A stretch of DNA of 64,000 bases from Sphingomonas populi (GTDB lineage Bacteria > Pseudomonadota > Alphaproteobacteria > Sphingomonadales > Sphingomonadaceae): assembly GCF_004208535.1 (NCBI RefSeq), contig NZ_SGIS01000007.1, positions 17,701-81,700 on the forward strand. The letters run 5' to 3'. Below are positions 39,113 through 47,839 of the stretch, one piece after another. A model generated the notes under the pieces. The model made no database searches. It was not told the DNA's origin and worked only from the letters and a program-made list of their open reading frames with translations. Each line of letters starts with the position of its first letter. Within the stretch, counting starts at the first letter, position 1. The position numbers and the translations under genes were made by a program.

Positions 39113-40261
39113 GTGGCCGCCTACACCTGCCCCAATTGCCGGCAGCGTCTCCATTTCGAATCGCGCGTCTGCCCGAGTTGCGCGCATCCGCTTGGGTTTG
39201 CGCCGATCGCGAACGGCTTCCTCCACCTCGACGTGGCCGACGGCGCGTGGCGTGACGCGAACGGCGCAGTCGTGACGGTGCAGCCCTGTGCCAACGCGCG
39301 GTACGGCGTGTGCAACTGGGTGGTCGCGGTGGATGACCCGCAGCCGATGTGCCTCGCCTGCCGGCACAACCGCATCATCCCCGATCTCGCCATCGCCGGC
39401 GTGCTCGAACGCTGGACCAAGATCGAGGATGCCAAGCGCCGCGTATTGCACGGGCTGATGCGGCTCGGCCTCAAGCTGGAGACCAAGGCGCAGAACGTCC
39501 ACGGCCTCGCCTTCGATTTCCTCTACGATACCTCGGCCGAGCAGGGCTACGCCCCCCGGCATTTCACCGGCCATGAAAACGGCCTCATCACGCTCAACCT
39601 GATCGAAGCCGACGATGCGCAGCGCGAGCGCATCCGCCGCCAGATGGGCGAGCCGTACCGCACTTTGGTCGGCCATTTCCGCCACGAGATCGGTCATTAT
39701 TTCTGGTCGCGGCTGGTGCAATTCGGGCCGGACCTGATCCCGTTCCGCACCCTGTTCGGCGACGAGCGTGCCGATTATCAGGCGGCGCTCCAGTCGCATT
39801 ACGCCAATCCGCTGCGCGCCGGCTGGGAAGACGAATATGTCTCCGCCTATGCGACGATGCACCCGTGGGAGGATTTCGCCGAGACCTTCGCGCACCATTC
39901 ACACATCGTCGACACGCTCGCGACGATCGGTGGGTTCGGCACCCGGCTGGATGCGATGCCCGCCGCCGCGCCCGGCACGCCCGACAGCGTGATCGATTTC
40001 GATCCCTATCGCGCCGACACCGCGACGCTGACCGCGCACTGGATTCCGTTCGCCTTCGCGATCAACGAGATCAATCGCAGCATGGGCCAGCCCGATCTCT
40101 ACCCGTTCCGGCTGTCGCCGGCGGTGGTGCTCAAGCTCGATTTCGTCAACCGGCTGATCGCCTTCTACGCCGGGCGCTGGGCGCCGGGCGAGGCCGAGTC
40201 GAGCGATCTCAAGGCGCTCGTCGCGACGCTTGGGCAAGGCGTGGAACTGGGCGTGGGCTGA
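39113..40261 (+). CDS. Putative zinc-binding metallopeptidase with N-terminal zinc ribbon
   Basis: Two CxxC pairs at the N-terminus (CPNC, CPSC) and further cysteines (CLAC) form a zinc-ribbon region of about 90 residues. The catalytic motif HEIGHYFW lies in the middle (about 202), followed by WEDFAETFAHH, the third-ligand region of this family (the putative zinc-binding metallopeptidase group). It starts at GTG 39113 with GGAG seven bases upstream. It is divergent from the transglutaminase/DUF2126 gene, and these two families are often neighbours, suggesting a shared, still unclear, proteolysis or tagging role. Confidence 0.88.
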   Translation: MAAYTCPNCRQRLHFESRVCPSCAHPLGFAPIANGFLHLDVADGAWRDANGAVVTVQPCANARYGVCNWVVAVDDPQPMCLACRHNRIIPDLAIAGVLERWTKIEDAKRRVLHGLMRLGLKLETKAQNVHGLAFDFLYDTSAEQGYAPRHFTGHENGLITLNLIEADDAQRERIRRQMGEPYRTLVGHFRHEIGHYFWSRLVQFGPDLIPFRTLFGDERADYQAALQSHYANPLRAGWEDEYVSAYATMHPWEDFAETFAHHSHIVDTLATIGGFGTRLDAMPAAAPGTPDSVIDFDPYRADTATLTAHWIPFAFAINEINRSMGQPDLYPFRLSPAVVLKLDFVNRLIAFYAGRWAPGEAESSDLKALVATLGQGVELGVG

Positions 40262-40320
40262 GCCGGAAACGCGTGATCGCTTCGCGCGTTTTAGCGGGCA
40301 GCGAGCAAAGGAGAGCCATC

Positions 40321-40611
40321 ATGCCGCGCGGAGACAAGGACGCCTACACGACCAAGCAGAAGCGCAAGGCCGAGCACATCGAGCAAAGCTACGAAGAGCG
40401 CGGCGTTCCCGAGAAAGAGGCTGAGGCGCGTGCCTGGGCGACGGTCAACAAGGAATCGGGCGGCGGCAATTTGTCCGGTTCGGGACGCGGCAAGCCCGAT
40501 ACGCATGTCGCCGCGTCGCGCGGTGGCAAGGCGCATAAATCCGGCTCGGCCGAGCAGCGCTCGGCAGCGGCGCGCAAGGGCTGGGTGACGCGGCGCAAGA
40601 ACGCTGGCTGA
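40321..40611 (+). CDS. Small basic KGG-type protein ('plasmid stabilisation' annotation)
   Basis: 96 residues, lysine- and arginine-rich, with MPRGDKDAYTTKQKRKAEHI at the start and GGKAHKSGSAEQRSAAARKG near the end, the latter similar to KGG/stress-protein repeats. Database names for this family include 'plasmid stabilization protein', but no toxin-antitoxin partner is visible. GGAG is present before ATG 40321. It lies 60 bases after the metallopeptidase, in the same direction. A stress-protective or nucleic-acid-binding role is a guess. Confidence 0.8.
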   Translation: MPRGDKDAYTTKQKRKAEHIEQSYEERGVPEKEAEARAWATVNKESGGGNLSGSGRGKPDTHVAASRGGKAHKSGSAEQRSAAARKGWVTRRKNAG

Positions 40612-40616
40612 GGTCT

Positions 40617-40648
40617 CATCCCTCGACGTCGCTGGGGACGAACATTGG
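40617..40648. repeat. Degenerate half of the 'ACGAAC' intergenic repeat
   Basis: TCCCTCGACGTCGCTGGGGACGAAC resembles the right half of the 43568-43644 repeat with a few changes. It lies between the convergent KGG and TonB-receptor genes. Confidence 0.45.
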
Positions 40649-40655
40649 GAAACGT

Positions 40656-42650
40656 TCACGCCCCGAAGCGAACGCCGATCCACACGGTCCGGGGCGTGCC
40701 CAGGTCCATCGACCCCGCCTGATTGCGCGTCACCACCGTCTCGTCGAGCACATTCTCGGCGCGGGCGATCACCGCCACGCCCTTGCGCACCGGCAGTTTG
40801 ACGAACGCATCCACCGTGGTCGCGGCGCGCAGCACATCGGTCTGGAGATCGTCCTCATATTGCCGCCCGACATGGCGCGCGGTGAGCGAAGCGAGCAACC
40901 CCGAACGCGGCTGCCACGCCAGCGTCGCGCTCGCGGATTGGCGCGGGCTTTGCGCGGGGATCAGCCCATTGAACGCCATGCCGGGCGCATCGACCTTGCT
41001 GTCGCTGAACGCATAGCTGGCCGAGAGATCGAACGCACCGCGCCGCCAGTCGAAGCTCGCCTCGACGCCCTTGGCGACGATCGCGTTGACGTTGCCGCGC
41101 CGGCGCAGAATGGGGCTGATCGTCAGATTGGCGATGGCGTCGCCGAGCCGGTTGTAGAAACCGGTCAGGCTCAGCGTCATGCCCGGCAGGGGGCGTGCGT
41201 CGATACCGCCCTCGACGCCGCGCAACCGTTCGGGCGAGAGGTTGGCGTTGGCCTGGGTCGTCACCGGGAAGACGGTGAACGGCCGGTACAGTTCGTTGAG
41301 CGTCGGCAGCCGGAAGCCGGTATAGCCCGCCAGCCGCAGATCGACCGCGCCGAGTTTGAGAAGCGCGCCCGCCCGCCCGGTCGCCTCGGTGCCGTCGCGA
41401 CTCGGGAAGGCGGTGTCGGTGGTGAGCGCACCGGCGGCGCTGCGCTGGCGGAAGAAGCCGTCGGTGATCGTCCAGTGATCGACTCGCGCGCCACCGGTCA
41501 GCACAAGCCGGCCGAGCGTCCAATTGTCCTCGACGAACAGCCCGGCGACGCTGGTGTTGCCGCCGGCGTTGCGGCGCGTGATAACCGCGCCATAGGCATC
41601 CTCGAACAATTGCCCGTCGGCGAGGCGGACATCGCCGCCGACGCGCAATACGTGGTCGCCCCCCACCGGCGGGCGCAGCTCGATCTTGCCGCCGATGCCC
41701 GTCGAAGGGGTGTTGCGCTGGTCTAGCGTCAACGCGAAACTGCTCGAACTGATCACTGTGTTGGCGAAATTGCGCGCCTGCACATAAGCGAGCGCATCGA
41801 CCTGCCAACGCCCGTGCGAGATCAGGCGGATGCTGGCATCCTCGCCGCTTGAACTGGAATCGGCGCCCTTGAAGCGCAACGTGCGGTTGTCGCCGAACAC
41901 GAGTCCGCGAAACTGCACCTCGGTATCCGGCCCGAGCGGCGCGACCGCGCGCAAGCCCGTCGACCAGTCGCGGTAGCGCGCCGGCACGGTCGCGGGCGTG
42001 CGCTGATCCTCGGGCGTGGTCTGGAAGCCGTCGCCGCGCTCGAATTGGCCCGACAGCGCAACGAAGCCGCTGCCGACCGACGGCGCCACGGTGGCGCTGA
42101 CCGTCTGCGCGTTGCGGCTGCCGTACAGTGCCTGACCGGAGCTGGTCGGCAAATCCGCACGGCTGGCGCTGGTCATCTCGATCGTGCCCGCCACCGCGCC
42201 GGCGCCGAACGGACCCGATCCGCCGCCGCGCGTCACACGGATGCCGCCGAGCCGACTCGGGATCACGGCATTGAACGGGATATAACCGAAGAACGGATCG
42301 GCGATCGGTACGCCATCGAGCAACACCAACGTCCGGCTCGACGCATTGCCGCCGAGCGCGCGCAGCGTCGCGCCTTGTGCGGAGGGATTGGCCGAGCGGC
42401 TGTCCGAGCGGCGGAACTGCTGGAAGCCGGCGACGTCGAGCAGAACATCCTCGACCCGGCCCGAGGCATCATTCTCCAGCCGCTGGCGATTGATCGTCAC
42501 CGATCCGTAGGCGGGCGTGCCCGGTGGCAGATCGAGTCCGCGCCCCAGCACGACGATATCGCCGGTCGCCGGATCGACATCCTGCGCACGCGCGTTACCG
42601 GCTGCGAGAATGCCCGCGAGCAGCATCGGCACGCGCATCGCGCGGGTCAT
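40656..42650 (-). CDS. TonB-dependent outer-membrane receptor
   Basis: A signal peptide (MTRAMRVPMLLAGILAAGNA, cleaved near ARAQ) is followed by a plug domain (about 30-150: RVEDVLLDVAGFQQF, TLVLLDGVPIADPF, GPFGAGAVAGTIEM) and a beta-barrel ending in RTVWIGVRFGA with the terminal-residue pattern of outer-membrane proteins. About 664 residues. Such receptors import siderophores, vitamin B12 or sugars by TonB energy; the ligand is not readable. No B12 riboswitch or Fur-like site is visible, and the NYN gene starts about 75 bases away. Starts at 42674 and 42710 are in frame. Confidence 0.92.
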   Translation of the reverse strand: MTRAMRVPMLLAGILAAGNARAQDVDPATGDIVVLGRGLDLPPGTPAYGSVTINRQRLENDASGRVEDVLLDVAGFQQFRRSDSRSANPSAQGATLRALGGNASSRTLVLLDGVPIADPFFGYIPFNAVIPSRLGGIRVTRGGGSGPFGAGAVAGTIEMTSASRADLPTSSGQALYGSRNAQTVSATVAPSVGSGFVALSGQFERGDGFQTTPEDQRTPATVPARYRDWSTGLRAVAPLGPDTEVQFRGLVFGDNRTLRFKGADSSSSGEDASIRLISHGRWQVDALAYVQARNFANTVISSSSFALTLDQRNTPSTGIGGKIELRPPVGGDHVLRVGGDVRLADGQLFEDAYGAVITRRNAGGNTSVAGLFVEDNWTLGRLVLTGGARVDHWTITDGFFRQRSAAGALTTDTAFPSRDGTEATGRAGALLKLGAVDLRLAGYTGFRLPTLNELYRPFTVFPVTTQANANLSPERLRGVEGGIDARPLPGMTLSLTGFYNRLGDAIANLTISPILRRRGNVNAIVAKGVEASFDWRRGAFDLSASYAFSDSKVDAPGMAFNGLIPAQSPRQSASATLAWQPRSGLLASLTARHVGRQYEDDLQTDVLRAATTVDAFVKLPVRKGVAVIARAENVLDETVVTRNQAGSMDLGTPRTVWIGVRFGA

Positions 42651-42724
42651 CGTGATATCGCGGGCCAGGATCATGCCGGACTGCTTGGCCACCCGCCGCA
42701 CTTCGGTCAATAAAAGGAATTCGC

Positions 42725-43537
42725 TTGGAAAAAGACCAACCCGCCGCGCCGGCCCCTGACCGCCGCATCGCGCTGCTGATCGACGCCGACAATGTCTCGC
42801 ACAGCAACATCGCGGCGATGCTGGCGGAACTGTCGAAATACGGCACCGCCAACATCCGCCGCGCCTATGGCGACTGGGGCAGCCCTGGCCTGAAAGGCTG
42901 GCGCGAAAAGCTTCACGAATTCGCGATCCGGCCGATCCAGCAGTTCAGCTATTCGACCGGCAAGAACGCCACCGACATCGCGCTCGTCATCGATGCGATG
43001 GAATTGCTCTACACGCAGAAGCCCGATGCGTTCTGCATCGCGTCGAGTGATGCCGATTTCACGCCTTTGGTGATGCAGTTGAAGGCCAACGGCCATGACG
43101 TGTACGGGTTCGGCGAGCGCAAGACGCCGTCGCCCTTCGTCAACGCCTGCACCACCTTCCTGTATCTCGACAGCCTCGAAGGCAGCGCCGCCAAGGAGCC
43201 GGCGACGGAACCCGCCACCAAGCCCAAGGCGGGCAAGAAAGCGAGCGGAAAGCCCGCAGTCGCCGAGCCCAAGCCGACCGCGCAGGACGCGAAGCTGATC
43301 GAGTTGCTGCGCGGTGCGGTCGAAGCGGCATCGTGGGATGATGGCTGGGCCTCGATGTCGGCGGCGGGCAGCACCGCCAAGCGCCAGGCACCGATCGACC
43401 CCCGCAACTACGGCGTGAAGAACTTCCCCGCGCTGTTCGAAGCAACCGGCGCGTTCGACATCGTCAAGGGCGACAACGGCCAGACCTATGTCGCCGACAA
43501 GCGCAACGCGGACCGGACGCCGAAACCGGCTTTGTAA
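42725..43537 (+). CDS. NYN (LabA-like) nuclease-fold protein with C-terminal LOTUS domain
   Basis: The 270-residue protein has the NYN/PIN-like domain at about 14-150: acidic residues at 20 and 22 in LLIDADN, KNATDIALVIDAMEL, and SSDADFTPLV. A basic Ala/Lys linker (about 160-185) follows, then an OST-HTH/LOTUS-like domain at about 190-262 (IDPRNYGVKNFPALFEATGAF). NYN domains are likely RNases and LOTUS domains bind RNA, so RNA processing is likely. It starts at TTG 42725, with AAAGGA seven bases before. Confidence 0.87.
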   Translation: MEKDQPAAPAPDRRIALLIDADNVSHSNIAAMLAELSKYGTANIRRAYGDWGSPGLKGWREKLHEFAIRPIQQFSYSTGKNATDIALVIDAMELLYTQKPDAFCIASSDADFTPLVMQLKANGHDVYGFGERKTPSPFVNACTTFLYLDSLEGSAAKEPATEPATKPKAGKKASGKPAVAEPKPTAQDAKLIELLRGAVEAASWDDGWASMSAAGSTAKRQAPIDPRNYGVKNFPALFEATGAFDIVKGDNGQTYVADKRNADRTPKPAL

Positions 43538-43567
43538 GGGAAGGGCCTCTGTTTAAAAATAAAACTC

Positions 43568-43644
43568 AACCCGTTCGTGTCGAGCGCAGTCGAGACACCT
43601 GCGCTTTAGGCATGTCCCTCGACTTCGCTCGGGACGAACGGGTT
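43568..43644. repeat. Full copy of the 'AACCCGTTCGT...ACGAACGGGTT' repeat
   Basis: Perfect 11-bp ends flank GTGTCGAGCGCAGTCGAGACACCTG and CCTCGACTTCGCTCGGG. It lies between the convergent NYN and UbiH-type genes. Related copies are at 1-34, 48985-49057 and 51605-51641. Confidence 0.85.
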
Positions 43645-43671
43645 GGGCTATTCGGCTGATCGAGGGCGATG

Positions 43672-44889
43672 TTAAACCGTCATGCCCTGCAACAGCTTGG
43701 GCACGTCGCCGCTCTCGCCACGCGCTTCGGCCATGAAGCGGTTCTTGAGCGGCGGTAGCCGATCAACCGCTGACAGCCCGAAGCGGCGCACCGCATTGGC
43801 CGCCTTGCCGGGAATGCCGAACAGATGCGTCAGCCCGTCCGTAGCGGCGGCGACCATGAACGTATCGAGGCTGCGCCAGCGTTCATAGCGCGCGAGCACC
43901 TGCCGGTCGCCGAGATCGAGGCCGGTGCGCTTGGCCTCGACCAACACCTCGACCAAAGTCGCGACATCGCGGAAGCCGACGTTGACGCCCTGCCCGGCGA
44001 TCGGGTGGATACCGTGCGCGGCATCGCCGACCAAAGCCAGCCGCTCGGCGGTGATCGTCGCGGCATGGTGGAAGCCGAGCGGATAGCTCTGGCGCTGGCC
44101 GAGCGGCCCGAGCTTACCGAGGAAACCGCCCATCTTCTTCTCGCATTCGGCGAGGAAGCCGCGTTCGGACAGCTTGACCATGCCCGGCGCCTCGTGCCGC
44201 TTGACCGACCAGACGATCGCCGAGCGATGGCCCTGCGCGTCGTCGTTGAGCGGCAGGATCGCGAACGGGCCTTGCGGGTAGAAGATCTCGAACGCGATGT
44301 TCTCGTGCGGCTGTTCGTGGTGGAGCGAGGTGACGATCGCGCTGTGATCATATTGCCAGCGCGCCACCTTCAGCCCGGCCGCCTCGCGCGTCGGCGAGGC
44401 GCGACCCTCGGCGGCGATCAGCAGCGGCGCGTGGATGACCTCGCCCGATGAAAGCGTGACCGAAACGCCGTGCGCGTCGCGGGTGGTGGCGACGGCGCGG
44501 GTCTTCATCCGCACCTCGACGCCCTCGGCGGCCTGTGCCGCCTCGTACAAGGCGCGGCGCAGCAGCCGGTTCTCGAACATCGTGCCGAGCGCGGTCTCGC
44601 CGGACTCGGGCGCGAAATCGAGCTTGCCGGGGGCGAGACCGTCGCTGACGCGAATGCCCTGGATGGGGCAGCCCGCGCCCTCAAGCCGTTCGAGCACGCC
44701 GATCGCACCGAGCAGCCGGGTCGGCGCGCTGGCGATCGCCGAGGCGCGCCCGTCGAACCCGGCAGCGAGGATCACGTCGGGATCGGCGATGTCGATGACG
44801 ATCGCGGTAAGCTTGTGCGCCGACAGCGCCACGGCAAGCGCGCTGCCGACCAGCCCGCCGCCCAGAATGATTACGTCTGCTCGATCCAT
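43672..44889 (-). CDS. UbiH/UbiF/COQ6-family FAD-dependent hydroxylase
   Basis: The 405-residue flavoprotein monooxygenase has the FAD fold VIILGGGLVGSALAVAL at about 6-22 and the C-terminal GDAAHGIHPIAGQGVNVGFRD motif at about 300. This group hydroxylates the ubiquinone ring during biosynthesis. The ring position cannot be assigned (UbiH, UbiF, UbiI or UbiL). The ATG at 44889 is chosen because upstream extension is unrelated sequence. It ends 134 bases from the convergent NYN gene, with a repeat between. Confidence 0.9.
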   Translation of the reverse strand: MDRADVIILGGGLVGSALAVALSAHKLTAIVIDIADPDVILAAGFDGRASAIASAPTRLLGAIGVLERLEGAGCPIQGIRVSDGLAPGKLDFAPESGETALGTMFENRLLRRALYEAAQAAEGVEVRMKTRAVATTRDAHGVSVTLSSGEVIHAPLLIAAEGRASPTREAAGLKVARWQYDHSAIVTSLHHEQPHENIAFEIFYPQGPFAILPLNDDAQGHRSAIVWSVKRHEAPGMVKLSERGFLAECEKKMGGFLGKLGPLGQRQSYPLGFHHAATITAERLALVGDAAHGIHPIAGQGVNVGFRDVATLVEVLVEAKRTGLDLGDRQVLARYERWRSLDTFMVAAATDGLTHLFGIPGKAANAVRRFGLSAVDRLPPLKNRFMAEARGESGDVPKLLQGMTV

Positions 44890-44948
44890 GCCGTCCGCTC
44901 TAGCGCCCGATCGGGCAGGTGCCAAACCCTGAACACGCGGTAGGACAA

Positions 44949-45434
44949 TCAGGCCGGGGTGAACTTCAGCGCCGCGCCGTTCATGCAATAGCGCTTGCCG
45001 GTCGGCGCCGGGCCATCGTCGAAGACATGACCGAGGTGCCCGCCGCAGCGCCGGCAATGGACTTCGGTGCGCGACATGCCGAGCGACCCATCGTTGCGCG
45101 TCCGCACGGCATTGGCGAGCGGTGCCCAGAAGCTCGGCCAGCCGGTGCCGCTGTCGAACTTGGTCTTCGACGCGAATGCCGGCAGCGCGCAGCCGGCGCA
45201 GGCGAACACACCCTTGCGATGCTCATCGTTGAGCGGGCTCGTGAAGGGGCGTTCGGTGCCTTCGTGGCGCAGCACGTCATAGGCGGCGGGCGAGAGCTTC
45301 GTCTTCCACTGCGCGTCGGACAGCGTGACCTCGAAATGCTCGGGCGGCGCGGCGGTGGCGCCACGGCACCCGAACAACAGAAACGCCGCCGCGCCCGAGG
45401 CGGAAAGCGTCAGGAACTGTCTGCGATCGTGCAT
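44949..45434 (-). CDS. msrB: Peptide methionine (R)-S-oxide reductase, probable Tat lipoprotein
   Basis: MsrB repairs methionine-R-sulfoxide. The zinc CxxC pairs (CAGC, CRRC) and catalytic RYCMN are present. Unusually, the N-terminus has a twin-arginine signal (DRRQFLTLSASGAAAFLLFGC) ending in a lipobox-like LFGC, so the enzyme is probably exported by Tat and lipid-anchored in the periplasm. About 161 residues. The start is ATG 45434; the open frame reaches 45491. It lies 60 bases upstream of the UbiH-type gene on the same strand. Confidence 0.92.
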   Translation of the reverse strand: MHDRRQFLTLSASGAAAFLLFGCRGATAAPPEHFEVTLSDAQWKTKLSPAAYDVLRHEGTERPFTSPLNDEHRKGVFACAGCALPAFASKTKFDSGTGWPSFWAPLANAVRTRNDGSLGMSRTEVHCRRCGGHLGHVFDDGPAPTGKRYCMNGAALKFTPA

Positions 45435-45542
45435 TCCAGAGAGCCTCTTTGAAGGATGCGAGGTATATAAGTACGCGAGGAGCGAATGCACGGATGCAGC
45501 TTGAGCGACCGCAACATACAGCCCGAACGGGGGTTGATCCTG

Positions 45543-46784
45543 CTACTCGCCAGCTACAGGCGCGCGCGCGGCACGCCTGAACCAGCGTCCACTCCCGGAT
45601 TGCAGCACCCCGCGCCGGAACGCGCGCGCGCCGACCGTGATCGCGATTGCCACCCACAACGCCTGCCACGCCAGCGCGAGCAGATGCGGCCACACGTCGG
45701 AGAAGTTCGCCGCATGCGCCGCCATCGCGAACGGCGAACTGAACGGGAAGATTTCGGCGAAGCGCGTCACCCAACCGTCGGCGCCACCCGCCGCGCGCAG
45801 GGCGAGGCTGAACATCAGCACCTGGACGATCGTGATCGGCAGCGACAGCATCTGCAACTCGCGCGGCGTGGTCGCCTGCGCGCCGACGCCGAGGAACACC
45901 GCGCCGAGCAGCATGTACGCCATCGCGAAATAGGCGAAGAACAGGGGCACGAACAGCGGCAGGCCGATCGCCGGGCCGATCTCACCCAGCCCGCCCGCCA
46001 TGCCGGCGGGGAGCAACGCGGCGATCTGGCTGGCGAGCGTGCCCCAGAAGCCGACGAACAGCACCGCCGAGCCGAACATGCCGAGCAATTTGCCGAAGAA
46101 CACCGCTTCGAGCGGAACTGCGGCGGCGAGGATCTCGATCACCTTGTTGTTGCGTTCCTCCGCCATCGTGCTGACCGCCTGGCCCGAGAGCAGCAGCGAC
46201 AGGAAGAAAATGCCGAACACGCTGAAGAAAGCCGCCTGGCTGTGCCCGCCCGATGAGGCGCGTTCTCGTGCAATCGGTTTGAAGGTGGCGGTGCTCACCG
46301 GCGGCGCGCCGCTTTTGTCGGCGCGCAGCGTGCCCTCGGCGAGCTCGGCGAGATAGCGCGAATCGCCGCGGCCTTGCGCACCGTAGAGGATCGTCGGCGC
46401 GGCGAGATCACCGTAGAGCGCGGCGGTGGTGTCCGCCCCGGCACCCGCGAACGTCGCGCGCGCTTGGCTGGCGGGTTGTGCCTTGGGAGTTTCGAACGTC
46501 AGCACCGGCGGCTGGTCCGAACGGCCGAACAGCCGGCGCAGCCGCGCGTCGGTGGCGCGCATCGCCGGTTGCTGGTCGGGCGCGACGATCGCGACGATCT
46601 GCGCCTTCTCGGCCGCATTGGTCGCCATCGACGTAGCCCCGCCCGCGCCGACCAGCCCGAACGACAGCATGATGACGGGAGAGAGCAGGAACAGCAGGAA
46701 GGTCGGCGTGAACACCGTTGCGACGAAATCGCGCCGCGCGATCGTCAGCGTCTGGCGGATGATGCGGTTGGAATTGGCGCTCAT
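45543..46784 (-). CDS. ABC-2 type exporter permease (NatB-like)
   Basis: The 413-residue protein starts MSANSNRIIRQTLTIARRDF and has one helix at about 22-45, a large non-membrane domain (about 50-185), then about five helices to near 395. This is the ABC-2/NatB pattern (ABC transporter permease with a periplasmic loop between helices 1 and 2). It pairs with the ATPase gene by a 4-base ATGA overlap. NatAB exports Na+ in Bacillus, but many relatives export other compounds, so the substrate is open. The ATG at 46784 is used. Confidence 0.9.
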   Translation of the reverse strand: MSANSNRIIRQTLTIARRDFVATVFTPTFLLFLLSPVIMLSFGLVGAGGATSMATNAAEKAQIVAIVAPDQQPAMRATDARLRRLFGRSDQPPVLTFETPKAQPASQARATFAGAGADTTAALYGDLAAPTILYGAQGRGDSRYLAELAEGTLRADKSGAPPVSTATFKPIARERASSGGHSQAAFFSVFGIFFLSLLLSGQAVSTMAEERNNKVIEILAAAVPLEAVFFGKLLGMFGSAVLFVGFWGTLASQIAALLPAGMAGGLGEIGPAIGLPLFVPLFFAYFAMAYMLLGAVFLGVGAQATTPRELQMLSLPITIVQVLMFSLALRAAGGADGWVTRFAEIFPFSSPFAMAAHAANFSDVWPHLLALAWQALWVAIAITVGARAFRRGVLQSGSGRWFRRAARAPVAGE

Positions 46785-47707
46785 GCCGCGATCTCCTGGG
46801 CGCCTTCGAGCGCGCTCGCGCCGACGATGCGGACAAAGGCGTCGTGCAATCCGGGCCGCTCGATCGATAGGCCGGCGATGCCGTGGCCGCCGTCGATCAG
46901 CCGCTTGAGCGCCGCCTCGACCCCGCCGTCGGGCACCGGGAAGCGCCAACCGTCCGCCTGATGCACCGCGCCTTCAGGCAAGAACGCGGCAAGCGCGGGG
47001 TCATCGCGATCCGGCACGTAATGCGCGCGCATCGGCAGCAGCCCGCGCGCCTCGGCGACGGTGCCCTCGAAGCGGTGCTTGCCGCCGGCGATGATGGTCA
47101 GCCGGTCGCACAGCCGCTCGGCATGCGCCATGACGTGAGTCGACATCACGATCGTCGCGCCGCGATCGCGTTCGGCGAGGATCAGCGCTTCGAGCCGTTC
47201 CTGGTTGACCGGATCGAGCCCGGAAAAGGGTTCGTCTAGCACGAGCAACTCGGGCTGGTGGACCACCGAGCCGAGCAACTGGACGAGCTGCGCCATGCCC
47301 TTGGAGAGTTTGCGAATCTTGGTGTCGGTGGCGTAGCCGAGGCCGGCCGCCTCCATCAGCGTCACCGCGCGCTTGCGCCCGGTCTTGAGATCGAGGCCGC
47401 GCAACGCGCCCATGAAGGCGATCGCGTCCTTGGCGCGCATCGCCGGATACAGGCCGCGCTCCTCGGGGAGATAGCCGACGCGGTCGCTCGCATCGCGCGG
47501 ATGGCTGTGGCCGAGCAGGCTGCGGTGGCCGCCATCGGGTTCGATGATGCCGAGCAACATGCGCAACGTCGTCGTCTTGCCGGCGCCATTGGGGCCGAGC
47601 ACACCGTAGATCGCGCCGCGCGGCACCGCGACATCGACGCCGTCGACCACGCGCTTGCCGCCGAAAGTCTTGACCAGCCCGGTCGCGCTGATCGCCAGAT
47701 CGTTCAT
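46781..47707 (-). CDS. ABC transporter ATP-binding protein (NatA-like)
   Basis: The 308-residue ATPase has Walker A GPNGAGKTT at 38-46, the signature LSKGMAQ near 138 and Walker B LLVLDEPFSGLDP near 158. A C-terminal ~90-residue domain (about 215-308) is typical of NatA/CcmA-type exporters. It drives the ABC-2 permease that overlaps its 3' end. GGA precedes ATG 47707, and part of an intergenic repeat lies about 15 bases upstream. No two-component regulator is adjacent. Confidence 0.94.
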   Translation of the reverse strand: MNDLAISATGLVKTFGGKRVVDGVDVAVPRGAIYGVLGPNGAGKTTTLRMLLGIIEPDGGHRSLLGHSHPRDASDRVGYLPEERGLYPAMRAKDAIAFMGALRGLDLKTGRKRAVTLMEAAGLGYATDTKIRKLSKGMAQLVQLLGSVVHQPELLVLDEPFSGLDPVNQERLEALILAERDRGATIVMSTHVMAHAERLCDRLTIIAGGKHRFEGTVAEARGLLPMRAHYVPDRDDPALAAFLPEGAVHQADGWRFPVPDGGVEAALKRLIDGGHGIAGLSIERPGLHDAFVRIVGASALEGAQEIAA

Positions 47708-47720
47708 CGCGTTCCATTCC

Positions 47721-47752
47721 CGTTGGTGCCGAGCGCAGTCGAGGGACATTCC
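47721..47752. repeat. Partial copy of the 'GTCGAGCGCAGTCGAG' repeat
   Basis: GTGCCGAGCGCAGTCGAGGGAC matches the centre of the 43568-43644 repeat. It lies just upstream of the ABC ATPase start, so it could shape that mRNA leader. Confidence 0.5.
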
Positions 47753-47839
47753 ACGCACACGAAGGTTCCGCACGGGGCCTCGTTTTCGCGCAATAATAAC
47801 GGAAAGAGTGCTGGCCGCATGGCGGCGTGGTAGCGGGCA

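Noticed and set aside
40321..40611. Treating the small KGG protein as a toxin-antitoxin or plasmid maintenance gene
   Set aside because: The name comes only from family annotation. No partner gene or plasmid feature is present.
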